A program made the position numbers and the translations under genes. Source: Dryocosmus kuriphilus (Eukaryota; Arthropoda; Insecta; Hymenoptera; Cynipidae). From it: a DNA stretch of 64,000 nucleotides. Below are positions 46,560-57,000 of this stretch, in pieces (within the stretch, counting starts at the first letter, position 1; every line of letters starts with the position of its first letter). The notes under the pieces are model-generated. The model searched no databases and was not told the origin of the DNA. It was given only the letters and a program-made list of their open reading frames with translations. The DNA is taken from the NCBI GenBank assembly GCA_038277395.1, contig CM076196.1, positions 26,729,260 to 26,793,259 of the forward strand. The letters are read 5' to 3'.

Positions 46560-46600
46560 TTGATACATTTCGACCGTTTTGTTGGTCCTCTTCAGTCAAT
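46560..46600 (-). ncRNA. Hammerhead ribozyme, array unit 7
   Basis: Core as unit 2 (stem III AUGU). Confidence 0.8.
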
Positions 46601-46910
46601 CAAATTTTATTTCTCTTAGTTTTTGTTTTATGTGTAGTGGAATCACACCGTTCTTCCTGCATCGTAGTAGAAAAATCTTCTGGTTGATGATAGTTGCCTT
46701 TTTCGCATTCAATTTTGACCATTCTTTAAATAGTGATGAATAATAACTTCCATAGAAAATTGAAATAGCTGTGAAGAATCCCCAAAGTCGGGTAGTGTTT
46801 ATAAAATTCATCATAGATTCGTGTTTTTAGTCTCGACCTTCAATGTATGTACGATGTGTCAAAGTCATTTGAGTATAGGTCAATTGGAATAATCAAAGCA
46901 AATTTGGAAT

Positions 46911-46951
46911 TTGATACGTTTCGACCGTTTTGTTGGTCCTCTTCAGTCAAT
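46911..46951 (-). ncRNA. Hammerhead ribozyme, array unit 8
   Basis: As unit 1 (stem III ACGU). Confidence 0.82.
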
Positions 46952-47145
46952 AAAATTTTATTTCTTTTAGTTTTTGTTTCATGTGTAGTGGAATCACACC
47001 GTTCTTCCTGCATCGTAGTAGAAAAATCTTCTGGTGATGATAGTGGCCTTTTTCACATTTAACTTGACCATTGCTAAAATAGTGATGAATAATAACTTCC
47101 ATAGAAAATTGAAATAGCTGTGAAGAATCCCCAAAGTCGGGTGGT

Positions 47146-47541
47146 GTACATACATTGAAGGCTCGATTGAAGGTCGAGACTAAAAACACGAATCTATGAT
47201 GAATTTTATAAACACCACCCGACTTTGGGGATTCTTCACAGCTATTTCAATTTTCTATGGAAGTTATTATTCATCACTATCTAAAGAATAGTCAAAATTG
47301 AATGTGAAAAGACCACTATCATCAACCAGAAGATTTTTCTACTACGATGCAGGAAGAACGGTGTGATTCCACTACACATGAAACAAAAACTAAAAGAAAT
47401 AAAATTTTATTGACTGAAGAGGACCAACAAAACGGTCGAAACGTATCAAATTCAAAATTTGCTTTGATTATTCCAATTGACCTATACTCAAATGATTTTG
47501 ACACATCGTACATACATTGAAGGTCGAGACTAAAAACACGA
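47146..47541 (+). repeat. Inverted terminal unit of the ribozyme array
   Basis: The sequence turns around at GGTGTACATACATTGAAGG and runs through ~395 bases in reverse orientation, ending at the right 15-bp repeat. On the ribozyme sense strand this is the 5' end of the array. Confidence 0.88.
47410..47449 (+). ncRNA. Hammerhead ribozyme, inverted array unit
   Basis: Plus strand: stem I TTGA (47410-47413), CTGAAGA (47414-47420), stem II GACC/GGTC, GAA, ACGT, A at 47445, stem I TCAA (47446-47449). Confidence 0.82.
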
Positions 47542-47556
47542 AAGTATATGTGTAAT
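47542..47556. repeat. 15-bp flanking direct repeat of the ribozyme array, right
   Basis: AAGTATATGTGTAAT, identical to 44375-44389. Confidence 0.85.
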
Positions 47557-48030
47557 ATTTTCTTCATGACTTTGCTTATAAACGGTAAAGGAAAGTTGTT
47601 ATCTATTAAAATCGTTTTAATTTTTTAAATGTTTTTATCATGAAAATCACTGTTAGGCAAAATAATGCTTCTGTCAACGAAATTAATTACATTAATTCTG
47701 TATTGTTGAGGGTAATGTGAGAAAAAATTTAAACATTGGCCTGCAGCAGTGGGTTTACGATCAGTTAAATGCGTTGAGGGTTATTTGAATTTGATCTTCG
47801 GGAAGAGCAATAATGTCAACATATCGAAAATAAAAGGGTAACTGAAAAGGGAGGGAAGATATCCGGCTAATTTCTCAATCTTATGACGATGCTGAGGGTC
47901 AATATAGCACCCCACTGATCATTATGAAACTAATTATTAATCGGAAGAACATACGTGAATGTATAGAATATACTAGAGAAGGACTCCATACTCCAACGAT
48001 CACTTACCTGAAACAAAGAAAATGATTTAT
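47557..48030 (-). pseudogene. PLE-5 relic, reverse-transcriptase part
   Basis: Minus-strand translation includes FYFRYVDIIALPEDQIQITL followed by NAFN, a decayed version of the PLE catalytic box (compare FYRYVDDTFLIVPKDKI in PLE-2); upstream lies a garbled GxPxGSxLS-like segment. Same strand and order as 43950-44374, so the two are halves of one element split by the ribozyme array. Further upstream on this strand (to about 48376) a 113-codon frame has no recognisable PLE motif. Confidence 0.65.
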
Positions 48031-49796
48031 GATTTTAAAAAATTGAGATTATCCAAAAGTTTGTATGTGAGAAATGAAAATTGGGATGTTGTTTAAGGCA
48101 GTGTTCTACTTGTAGCACTTCCTGTGTCCTACATATGAAAAAACGTGAAATCATCGTATCGGTTGATGATTCGAATAAATGTGACTTCTCCATTAATGGT
48201 GGAGTCATTAGCGGCGCGGCGATCTTTTTGAAATCAAAGTAGGCCGTCCATCGAGAAACTTGGGCATAAAGGAGGACAATAAGCAGGATATGTCGTAAGA
48301 AAGTCGACAGCCGACCGTGAAAAACTGTGTGCAATAGGACCAATTTCCGAATACCACAAACGACCCTCGCTGACAAAAAGGTCCGGCGTTGTCGGTTCGA
48401 GGATTCCTACGAGGTCCGGTTGGCGAACAGTGGCACTACGAAAACATGCTTTCTTCTTTTATTTTCTTTCCTCCGCTTCTCGCTTTCTCTGCCTCCCAGT
48501 AAAAAAATACTCTACTTGAAAAATCTGATTCTAAGAATGAATGACTGAATTTGAGCTCTAACAAAATTGGGCATAAAAAAGGATTTCTCATACAGCATAA
48601 CTGTAAAATTCCAAGCAAAGGAAACCTATACTCTGAACAATATAAAACGTTGACTTTCCAACTGAATTTTTAAAAGACAAAATTACTTTCTTTAGAGATT
48701 ACTCGAATCCTTTTTGAAAATTACAGATGTAAGTTTACTAGAAAAGTTGTCCATGAGAAAAAGGTTCGAAGGTACCTTTCACTCATAAGTATTGAAAATT
48801 TCAGAGCATCAACTGGTACAGAAATGACGATAAGGATATCATTAAACGATAATCATTAATGATTAATCCACCATTTAATGAATGTTTTTTTCATTTTTAC
48901 CTAATAAAATTAGGATTCGTATGTAAACAGTAAACATTTGTATTTTGTCTGTTTTCCTTCAGCTTCTAAAGCGGATGTAACAATCTTTTAACAATCTTTT
49001 TAATCTCATAGAGCAAGATGTTTTGCATTTATCGGAATTAAATTCCTTTGGGCCCTAAAGCCAAAACCTTACTAACATCTCACAACAACAACAAATCTTG
49101 TTGGGGAAAAAAAATGTAGTAATAAATGAATGCACAAATGAATTTTCAATGAATGATGATGATATTAATTATAATCATTTATCACTGATTCCACCTTTTT
49201 TAAATTAATGAATGTTGTTTTTTTTCATTTTCACTTCACGTCAAAAAAGCTTACATAATGAAATTAATATTTTAATGTGAACACTAAATATTTTTCTGTT
49301 TCGCTTCAGTCAAAGATATTCTTCCTATTCAAGCCTTCTTACAGGTTCTTGAGAAATTTCAAAATTCTGCCGCTTCATTATACTTAACGCTTAATCTTGA
49401 ACGCATTTTTATAAAAGTGTAGTTTAATCTATAAATGATTTTCATTTAATTCTCCATTTTAGATAACAAAAATTGTTGCAGTCACACATACACACACACT
49501 GATTTGGACATGGATCATAGTTCGCAGGAGGAAGTTACGGCTGAACTTTGCATAATGAATAGTTCAACACTAAAACTATAGAACAAAGAACATGTCGAAG
49601 ATGAAGATCTTCTCTACACTGCTGATGCCCGTTCTTGAAATTTTGAGTCAATTAGCAATCTTTTCCTTAATTTATTATTAAGCTAATAAAAAAAGAGTAA
49701 TGAGATGTCATCTCCGAAACTAGAGAACTTACGGACATCATTCTTGAAGAAAATTACACATTTTGTCTTCTGAAAAGGGTCGATGAGAAAAAAGTT
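48031..49796. other. Unassigned stretch
   Basis: A pair of diverged direct repeats is visible at about 48845-48970 and 49180-49315 (shared CCACC..TTTAATGAATG, then TTCATTTT, later CTGTTT and CTTCAG words). Frames of 60-113 codons near 48.0-48.6 kb match nothing known; the flank next to 48030 may be the decayed upstream part of PLE-5. Confidence 0.35.
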
Positions 49797-49823
49797 GGGC
49801 TTAGGGGGAAGTCCCCTAAGCCC
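49797..49823. repeat. Perfect 11-bp hairpin
   Basis: GGGCTTAGGGG and CCCCTAAGCCC around GAAGT. A related CCCCTAAA.GACGGACAG word occurs inverted at about 50232-50252, after the zinc-finger relic, so the two may be the ends of a small element. Confidence 0.7.
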
Positions 49824-49835
49824 GGACGGCTCCTA

Positions 49836-50082
49836 AAGCCGGACAGAGTTTAGAATCAGTGCAAAAAAATCGACTGTAACTCCAAAGACAACGATATCTC
49901 AAACATCAAAATCATCAAGATCAGTGAGTGAAAATGCAACAACTTGTTTAATCTGCCAAGAAGATAATGATGAAGATTCGATTTGCTGTCAAGCTTGCAA
50001 TCAGCGGGCTCATGAAGCGTGTGCTGGTGTTGAAGAGGGCTCAGTTAGCTACATTTGTGATTTTTGCAGGTTGCACGATTAA
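49836..50082 (+). pseudogene. PHD-like zinc-finger tail, probable transposase fragment
   Basis: An open frame reads STVTPKTTISQTSKSSRSVS and then CLICQEDNDEDSICCQACNQ, RAHEACAG, SYICDFCRLHD and TAA (50080-50082). The spacing Cys-x2-Cys ... Cys-x2-Cys ... His-x4-Cys ... Cys-x2-Cys is that of a PHD-type finger, which commonly ends insect pogo/Tigger-like transposases after a Ser/Thr-rich linker. No upstream catalytic domain is seen nearby, so it is a fragment or a single exon. It could also be a last exon of another PHD protein. Confidence 0.6.
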
Positions 50083-51504
50083 AGATTTGTGATTCTATAG
50101 AAAATGTTCCTTAAGGCCAAAGTTTATTATAATGAAGGTGAGTTATCTTTATTAACAGTTGATTTGTTCTATTCTGATATTGTAACGAATTGTTTGTAAA
50201 AATAATGTTTAAGTTTAAAAATAAACGAAAAGGCTGTCCGTCTTTAGGGGACCTTCTTGAAAACGTCCTTTTTTCTATGTTAATTACTCCTTAGTATCTA
50301 CTACATTTAAAGTAACATTTGAGACTGCTGATATATCTGTGTACAACAGATTTTAAGATCCATTCTTTCCGTGTGAGCAAAATTGTAGAAGACATTTGAG
50401 AGCTAACACTTTACAAAAGTATTCGTTTCTGGAAATGACGTTCGCAAGGTTCGCTTCACCGGAAAGGAATCTCAAAACATCTACTTAAGATAAAGAGGAA
50501 GATTAGGAAATCTCACATTACAGCGTAAACAAAAGCTTGTCGGCACAACAAGAAACATTCCTGACTCGGCAATCTAGGAACAGTTGAACACTTTAGTTTG
50601 AAAATCGGTCGCAGTTATCAATTTTGAGAAAATGATGACAAGGAGTAAATCCTGTTGAAAAAAATGAAACAAGGGCTTATGAGAGTTTGACTGGAAAGTG
50701 TCAAAGCAAGAAGAAGAGGAAGAAAGCGAGACCAGGAGGCCAACTTGACAATCAGGAGATTAAAGTCGGTGGGGAGAGTTTAAAAACGCTTTTGTGCTCT
50801 CGCATCAACACAGACTCAAGACTCAGTTGTTGGCTGAGTTAGAAAGAGGAGGCGAGGGTGAAGTCGAGGGCGCTAGAGTCGATAACTACGACACTGTGCA
50901 ATCCGAAGCTTCTCAAACGAGGAAAGCATACACACGGCTCCCATTCAGCTAACCCTTTCAGTATTCCTCATCCCATTCCCCACCCACCTCAACTCATCTG
51001 CTCTCTTTTTCCATCCCGTCTTCCTCCTATCTCCATCCTTCAACCACCCTGTCTCTCGCGGTGTCGGCAAAATATCTTTTACTCGCTTAAGAGAGGATAT
51101 CCAAGAGAACTTCTCTGCATATTTACCCGACCCGATCCGCTCCAATGTGACGTTCGAATTAAACCTTAATCACGAATCCAAGAGGTCGAAAGGCGTTTAA
51201 GCAGAAGACCACATATTATTTGGTATTAGTAAGTAATTACCTTATTATTACTGAGCTGATTTTTGACTTGTGTTCTTTTGAACGTATTTTGCCGACTTTT
51301 ACTTTCTTTAGAGATTTAATAGATGTATTAGCAATTTCGGAGCATTGGTCTTTCCGAGGACATTGTATAGAAATAATGCACTTCCCACTAAAGAAGTCTT
51401 GGAAAGAGAAGAATTACAGAATTTCAGATTTTATTGTAAAAACTGAACATTTTTTTGTTTCTACTTAGATGTAATTTCTATCAGCAATTTGAGTAATGTA
51501 GAAG
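50083..51504. other. Unassigned stretch with GC-balanced patch
   Basis: About 50690-51170 is richer in GC and purines/pyrimidines and has a 103-codon plus-strand frame (50858-51169) full of Pro/Ser/His without known motif. Nothing else recognised. Confidence 0.3.
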
Positions 51505-51680
51505 AGGGACCACGATGTTGGGATTTTGTAATTTTAATATTATGTGATCAACTAACTGCTCTATGTGCAGTCGGCGGATCTTCTTGTCATGATGAAGAAT
51601 CCATGTATAAAATCCTGCTGAGGTTCCTCGTTGAAAAAAGAAAGCTTGATAGCTTTTAATAAAATTGTTATTTTTTTCCT
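51505..51680 (+). repeat. Diverged single arm of the palindromic hammerhead element
   Basis: GGACCACGATGTTGG, GATCAACTAACTGCTCT, and CTGAGGTTCCTCGTTG...GAAAGC...GATAGCTTTTAATAAA follow the order of the right arm 40958-41236. The core reads CUGCUGAG and stem II is broken, so the ribozyme is dead here. Confidence 0.7.
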
Positions 51681-51706
51681 TTCATAGGCAGCCACTCAAT
51701 ATAATA

Positions 51707-51842
51707 CACACCCAGACTGAAGCCAACATAATATTTATGAAAATGGTGACGCATAAAAGTTGCATGTATCGGTTGAGTATAACGTATAGATACAAAATCC
51801 ATCGATACCGAAATCGTAGCTGATCCTTTTTACGAGATATAG
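51707..51842 (+). repeat. Left TIR of the 9.8-kb transposon
   Basis: Inverted copy of 61325-61461; an 84-codon minus frame across it is fortuitous. Confidence 0.82.
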
Positions 51843-51858
51843 GTGATTAAAAAAATCT

Positions 51859-52122
51859 GCCCGCTTCGCGGGCACATTCTCCTCGCGCGCTTCGCGCGAA
51901 GTATGAGCGCGCCTAGGGCGAGCGTCTGTTGGCACTCGCGCTTGGCGCTCGACATTTGACTCGCGCTTCGTGCTCGTTACATTATTCACCTCGCGCTACG
52001 CGCTCGGTGTTTATGGATCGTATAAACCTTTAAATTAAAAATTCCAAAAGAAATTATTTTACTTAAGGCTCTATCGCCCTTAAGGAATACATTCTCATCA
52101 TGACACTCGCGCTTCGCGCTAG
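51859..52122. repeat. Cluster of CG-rich palindromes
   Basis: GCCCGC-TTC-GCGGGC (51859-51873), CGCGC-TTC-GCGCG (51886-51898) and four versions of CTCGCGCTTCGCGCTCG (51935, 51960, 51990, 52106). All share the GC-TTC-GC core also seen in the island at 15222. Confidence 0.88.
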
Positions 52123-52264
52123 ATAATTACATTTTTTAAAACACATTCTAGATTGGTAAAGTTTTTTAGTGACTTTCCAAATTTTCACAATAGAGGATTT
52201 CGATTCTTAAAAGTAAAACGATGAGTCTTAACGAATAAATTTTGTAGCTCTTTCCAAGGTGAAC

Positions 52265-54046
52265 AATTCTGCTTGTTAATATTTTCTCATATCTTGCACG
52301 GTTTTGCTGAAAAGTGGTTTGCTTTATATTTCATAACATATTTCACGAATAACTCAAAAACTACGCGTCTGATTAAAAAAATGATAGAGAGCAAATTTGT
52401 AGACCTTCTTGAGGCGAACAACTTTGTTCATTATTATTTTTCCGTATCTTCCATAGTTTGGCGGGAAATTTGAAATTTTTCATTCTTAATAACGTTTTAT
52501 CGATTCAAACAAAAACCGTGCATTTTATCAAAAAATGGTTAAAACAAAATTTGTAGATCGTTTTAAACTGAACAACTTTGTTCTTTGCCACTTTTTTGTA
52601 TGTTGAATATTTTGGCGGGAAACCAGAGTTTTTAAATTTTAATAGCGTTTTCTTGATTAAAACAAAAACCGTTCATTTTATCAAAAAACGGTTAAGGCAA
52701 AAGTTGTAGATCTTTTTGAGCTGAACAATTTTACTTCCTTACATTTTTTTTGTATCTCTCATAGTTTAGCCGGAAAATGGATTTTTTTATTTTGTGAAAA
52801 CCGTTTTTGATGGATAAAACCATAACCGTTGGTCAAAAGTGGCTGGTTAACGAACTCGTCCTTACTCTTTATGCTTTTAAGAAGTGTGCTAAAGCGCAAC
52901 CCAATCCGATTAGTCCTTCGAAAGTTATCGTGTTCACAGACTACAACGACGACAACGACAACAACAACGACGACAACAACGACAGACAGACACCAACGTA
53001 AAACATGTTTTTTCGGATTCAGGAGGTCATGAAACGTGGAGATTTCATGAAATCCACGAAAGTCAGTTTTCACATAAAACTAATACTTTCTCATTGAGAT
53101 GAGAATGTAATAATGATAAAAAAATTGCATTTTTCAGCCAAACTGTGTAAAAAATGAAGAAATTTACGTTTTAGATATAAATACATTGATTGGTGAGCGC
53201 GAGACAGGTGATGAGAATGCGCCTGAGTAGCGGGCAGATTTTTCAATAACTTTAAATAACTTTTTATTGACTGTATAGTAATGTATTTTTTGATTAAAAG
53301 AACGGTATTATACGTTTAATGAAGAAAGTATGGGTTGTATCAAAAAATGGTTTCAAGGGAATTTGTAGGTCCTTGGAAGGTGAATAATTCTGCTTGTTGA
53401 TATTTACACGTATCTCGCATACTTTTGCGGAAAAGTAGATTTTTTTATACGAATTGATAGAGCAAATTTGTAGACCTTTTTGAGGTAAACAACTTTGTTT
53501 AATATTATTTTTCCGTATCCTGCATAGTTTAGCGGGAAATTTGAAAACCTTGATTTTTAATAACGTTTTATCGATTAAACCAAAAACCGTGCATTTTATC
53601 AGAAAATGGTTTTAAAAAAATTTGTAGATCTTTTTAAATTTAACAACTTTCTTCTTTACTATTTTTCTTTATCTTGAATATTTTGGCGGGAAACCAGAGT
53701 TTTTAAATTTTAATAGCGTTTTCTTGATTAAAACAAAAACCGTTCATTTTATCAAAAAACGGTTAAGGCAAAAGTTGTAGATCTTTTTGAGCTGAACAAT
53801 TTTACTTCCTTACGTTTTTTTTGTATCTCTCATAGTTTAGTCGGAAAATGAATTTCTTGATTTTGTGTAAACCGTTTTTGATGGATAAAACCATAACCGT
53901 TGGTCAAAAACCGCTGGTTAACGAACTCGTCCTTTCTTTTTGGACCTTAAAGTAGTGTGCCAAAGCGCAATCCAATCCGATTAGTCCTTCGAAAGTTATC
54001 GTGGGAACAGACGACAACGACAACGACAACGACGACAACGACAACG

Positions 54047-54078
<32 letters not shown>

Positions 54079-57000
54079 AACGCCAACAGACAGACAGACA
54101 CGGTCGTAAAAACCATTTTTTCGGATTCAGGAGGTCTTAAAACGTGGAGATTTCATGAAATCCGCGAAAGTCAAATTTTGCATAAATCTAATACCTTCTC
54201 TGATGAGAATGTAAAAATTGCATTTTTCAGCCAAACTGCGTAAAAAATGAAGAAATTTACGTTTTAGATATAAATTCATTGATTGGTGAGTGCGAGACAG
54301 GTGATGAGAATGCGCCTGAGTAGCGGGCAGATTTTTCAATAACTTTAAATAACTTTTTATTGACTGTATAGTAATGTATTTTTTGATTAAAAGAACGGTA
54401 TTATACGTTTAATGAAGAAAGTATGGGTTGTATCAAAAAATGGTTTCAAGGGAATTTGTAGGTCCTTGGAAGGTGAATAATTCTGCTTGTTGATATTTTC
54501 ACGTATCTCGCATACTTTTGCGGAAAAGTAGATTTTTTTATACGAATTAACATATTTCACGAATAACTCAAAAACTACGCGTCTGATCAAGAAATTGATA
54601 GAGAGCAAATTTGTAGACCTTTTTGAGGTGAACAACTTTGTTTAATATTATTTTTCCGTATCCTGCATAGTTTAGCGGGAAATTTGAAAACCTTGATTTT
54701 TAATAACGTTTTATCGATTAAACCAAAAACCGTGCATTTTATCAGAAAATGGTTTTAAAAAAATTTGTAGATCTTTTTAAATTTAACAACTTTCTTCTTT
54801 ACTATTTTTCTTTATCTTGAATATTTTGGCGGGAAACCAGAGTTTTTAAATTTTAATAGCGTTTTCTTGATTAAAACAAAAACCGTTCATTTTATCAAAA
54901 AACGGTTAAGGCAAAAGTTGTAGATCTTTTTGAGCTGAACAATTTTACTTCCTTACGTTTTTTTTTTGTATCTCTCATAGTTTAGTCGGAAAATGAATTT
55001 CTTGATTTTGTGTAAACCGTTTTTGATGGATAAAACCATAACCGTTGGTCAAAAACCGCTGGTTAACGAACTCGTCCTTTCTTTTTGGACCTTAAAGTAG
55101 TGTGCCAAAGCGCAATCCAATCCGATTAGTCCTTCGAAAGTTATCGTGGGAACAGACGACAACGACAACGACAACGACGACAACGCCAACAGACAGACAG
55201 ACACGGTCGTAAAAACCATTTTTTCGGATTCAGGAGGTCTTAAAACGTGGAGATTTCATGAAATCCGCGAAAGTCAAATTTTGCATAAATCTAATACCTT
55301 CTCTGATGAGAATGTAAAAATTGCATTTTTCAGCCAAACTGTGTAAAAAATGAAGAAATTTACGTTTTAGATATAAATTCATTGATTGGTGAGTGCGAGA
55401 CAGGTGATGAGAATGCGCCTGAGTAGCGGGCAGATTTTTCAATAACTTTAAATAACTTCTTATTGACTGTATAGTAATGTATTTTTTGATTAAAAGAACG
55501 GTATTATACGTTTTATGAAGAAAGTATGGGTTGTATCAAAAAATGGTTTCAAGGGAATTTGTAGGTCCTTGGAAGGTGAATAATTCTGCTTGTTGATATT
55601 TTCACGTATCTCGCATACTTTTGCGGAAAAGTAGATTTTTTTATACGAATTAACATATTTCACGAATAACTCAAAAACTACGCGTCTGATCAAGAAATTG
55701 ATAGAGAGCAAATTTGTAGACCTTTTTGAGGTGAACAACTTTGTTTAATATTATTTTTCCGTATCCTGCATAGTTTAGCGGGAAATTTGAAAACCTTGAT
55801 TTTTAATAACGTTTTATCGATTAAACCAAAAACCGTGCATTTTATCAGAAAATGGTTTTAAAAAAATTTGTAGATCTTTTTAAATTTAACAACTTTCTTC
55901 TTTACTATTTTTCTTTATCTTGAATATTTTGGCGGGAAACCAGAGTTTTTAAATTTTAATAGCGTTTTCTTGATTAAAACAAAAACCGTTCATTTTATCA
56001 AAAAACGGTTAAGGCAAAAGTTGTAGATCTTTTTGAGCTGAACAATTTTACTTCCTTACGTTTTTTTTTGTATCTCTCATAGTTTAGTCGGAAAATGAAT
56101 TTCTTGATTTTGTGTAAACCGTTTTTGATGGATAAAACCATAACCGTTGGTCAAAAACCGCTGGTTAACGAACTCGTCCTTTCTTTTTGGACCTTAAAGT
56201 AGTGTGCCAAAGCGCAATCCAATCCGATTAGTCCTTCGAAAGTTATCGTGGGAACAGACGACAACGACAACGACAACGACGACAACGACAACGACAACGA
56301 CGACAACGCCAACAGACAGACAGACACGGTCGTAAAAACCATTTTTTCGGATTCAGGAGGTCTTAAAACGTGGAGATTTCATGAAATCCGCGAAAGTCAA
56401 ATTTTGCATAAATCTAATACCTTCTCTGATGAGAATGTAAAAATTGCATTTTTCAGCCAAACTGTGTAAAAAATGAAGAAATTTACGTTTTAGATATAAA
56501 TTCATTGATTGGTGAGTGCGAGACAGGTGATGAGAATGCGCCTGAGTAGCGGGCAGATTTTTCAATAACTTTAAATAACTTTTTATTGACTGTATAGTAA
56601 TGTATTTTTTGATTAAAAGAACGGTATTATACGTTTTATGAAGAAAGTATGGGTTGTATCAAAAAATGGTTTCAAGGGAATTTGTAGGTCCTTGGAAGGT
56701 GAATAATTCTGCTTGTTGATATTTTCACGTATCTCGCATACTTTTGCGGAAAAGTAGATTTTTTTATACGAATTAACATATTTCACGAATAACTCAAAAA
56801 CTACGCGTCTGATCAAGAAATTGATAGAGAGCAAATTTGTAGACCTTTTTGAGGTGAACAACTTTGTTTAATATTATTTTTCCGTATCCTGCATAGTTTA
56901 GCGGGAAATTTGAAAACCTTGATTTTTAATAACGTTTTATCGATTAAACCAAAAACCGTGCATTTTATCAGAAAATGGTTTTAAAAAAATTTGTAGATCT

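Larger units (their letters stand above)
44390..47541 (-). mobile_element. Retrozyme-like array: eight 351-bp tandem units plus one inverted unit, each with a hammerhead
   Basis: The landmark TTCGACCGTTTTGTTGG occurs at 44461, 44813, 45164, 45515, 45866, 46218, 46569 and 46920: spacing 351-352. The array then inverts at about 47146 and continues as about 1.1 unit in the other orientation to 47541. Each unit encodes a hammerhead core on the minus strand for the direct units (plus strand for the inverted one). No unit has a conserved protein frame; 63-82-codon frames on both strands come from the repetition. Unit size, tandem layout, lack of coding and HHR per unit match the animal retrozymes; the 15-bp flanking repeat shows the array moved as a block. 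Confidence 0.85.

Noticed and set aside
44390..47146. CRISPR-like regular spacing
   Set aside because: The 351-bp units are nearly identical throughout with no short repeat/unique spacer pattern, in a eukaryotic retroelement context.
44351..47567. Many 63-82-codon frames repeating in the 351-bp array
   Set aside because: They exist on both strands and only because the unit repeats; frames are disrupted between units, unlike the ribozyme core.
50858..51169. 103-codon Pro/Ser-rich frame as a host exon
   Set aside because: No splice-site support, an opposite-strand frame of similar quality overlaps it, and no family is recognised.
54195..54235. CTGATGAG in the 1.1-kb repeats
   Set aside because: No GAAA at the required distance and no stem II; not a hammerhead.
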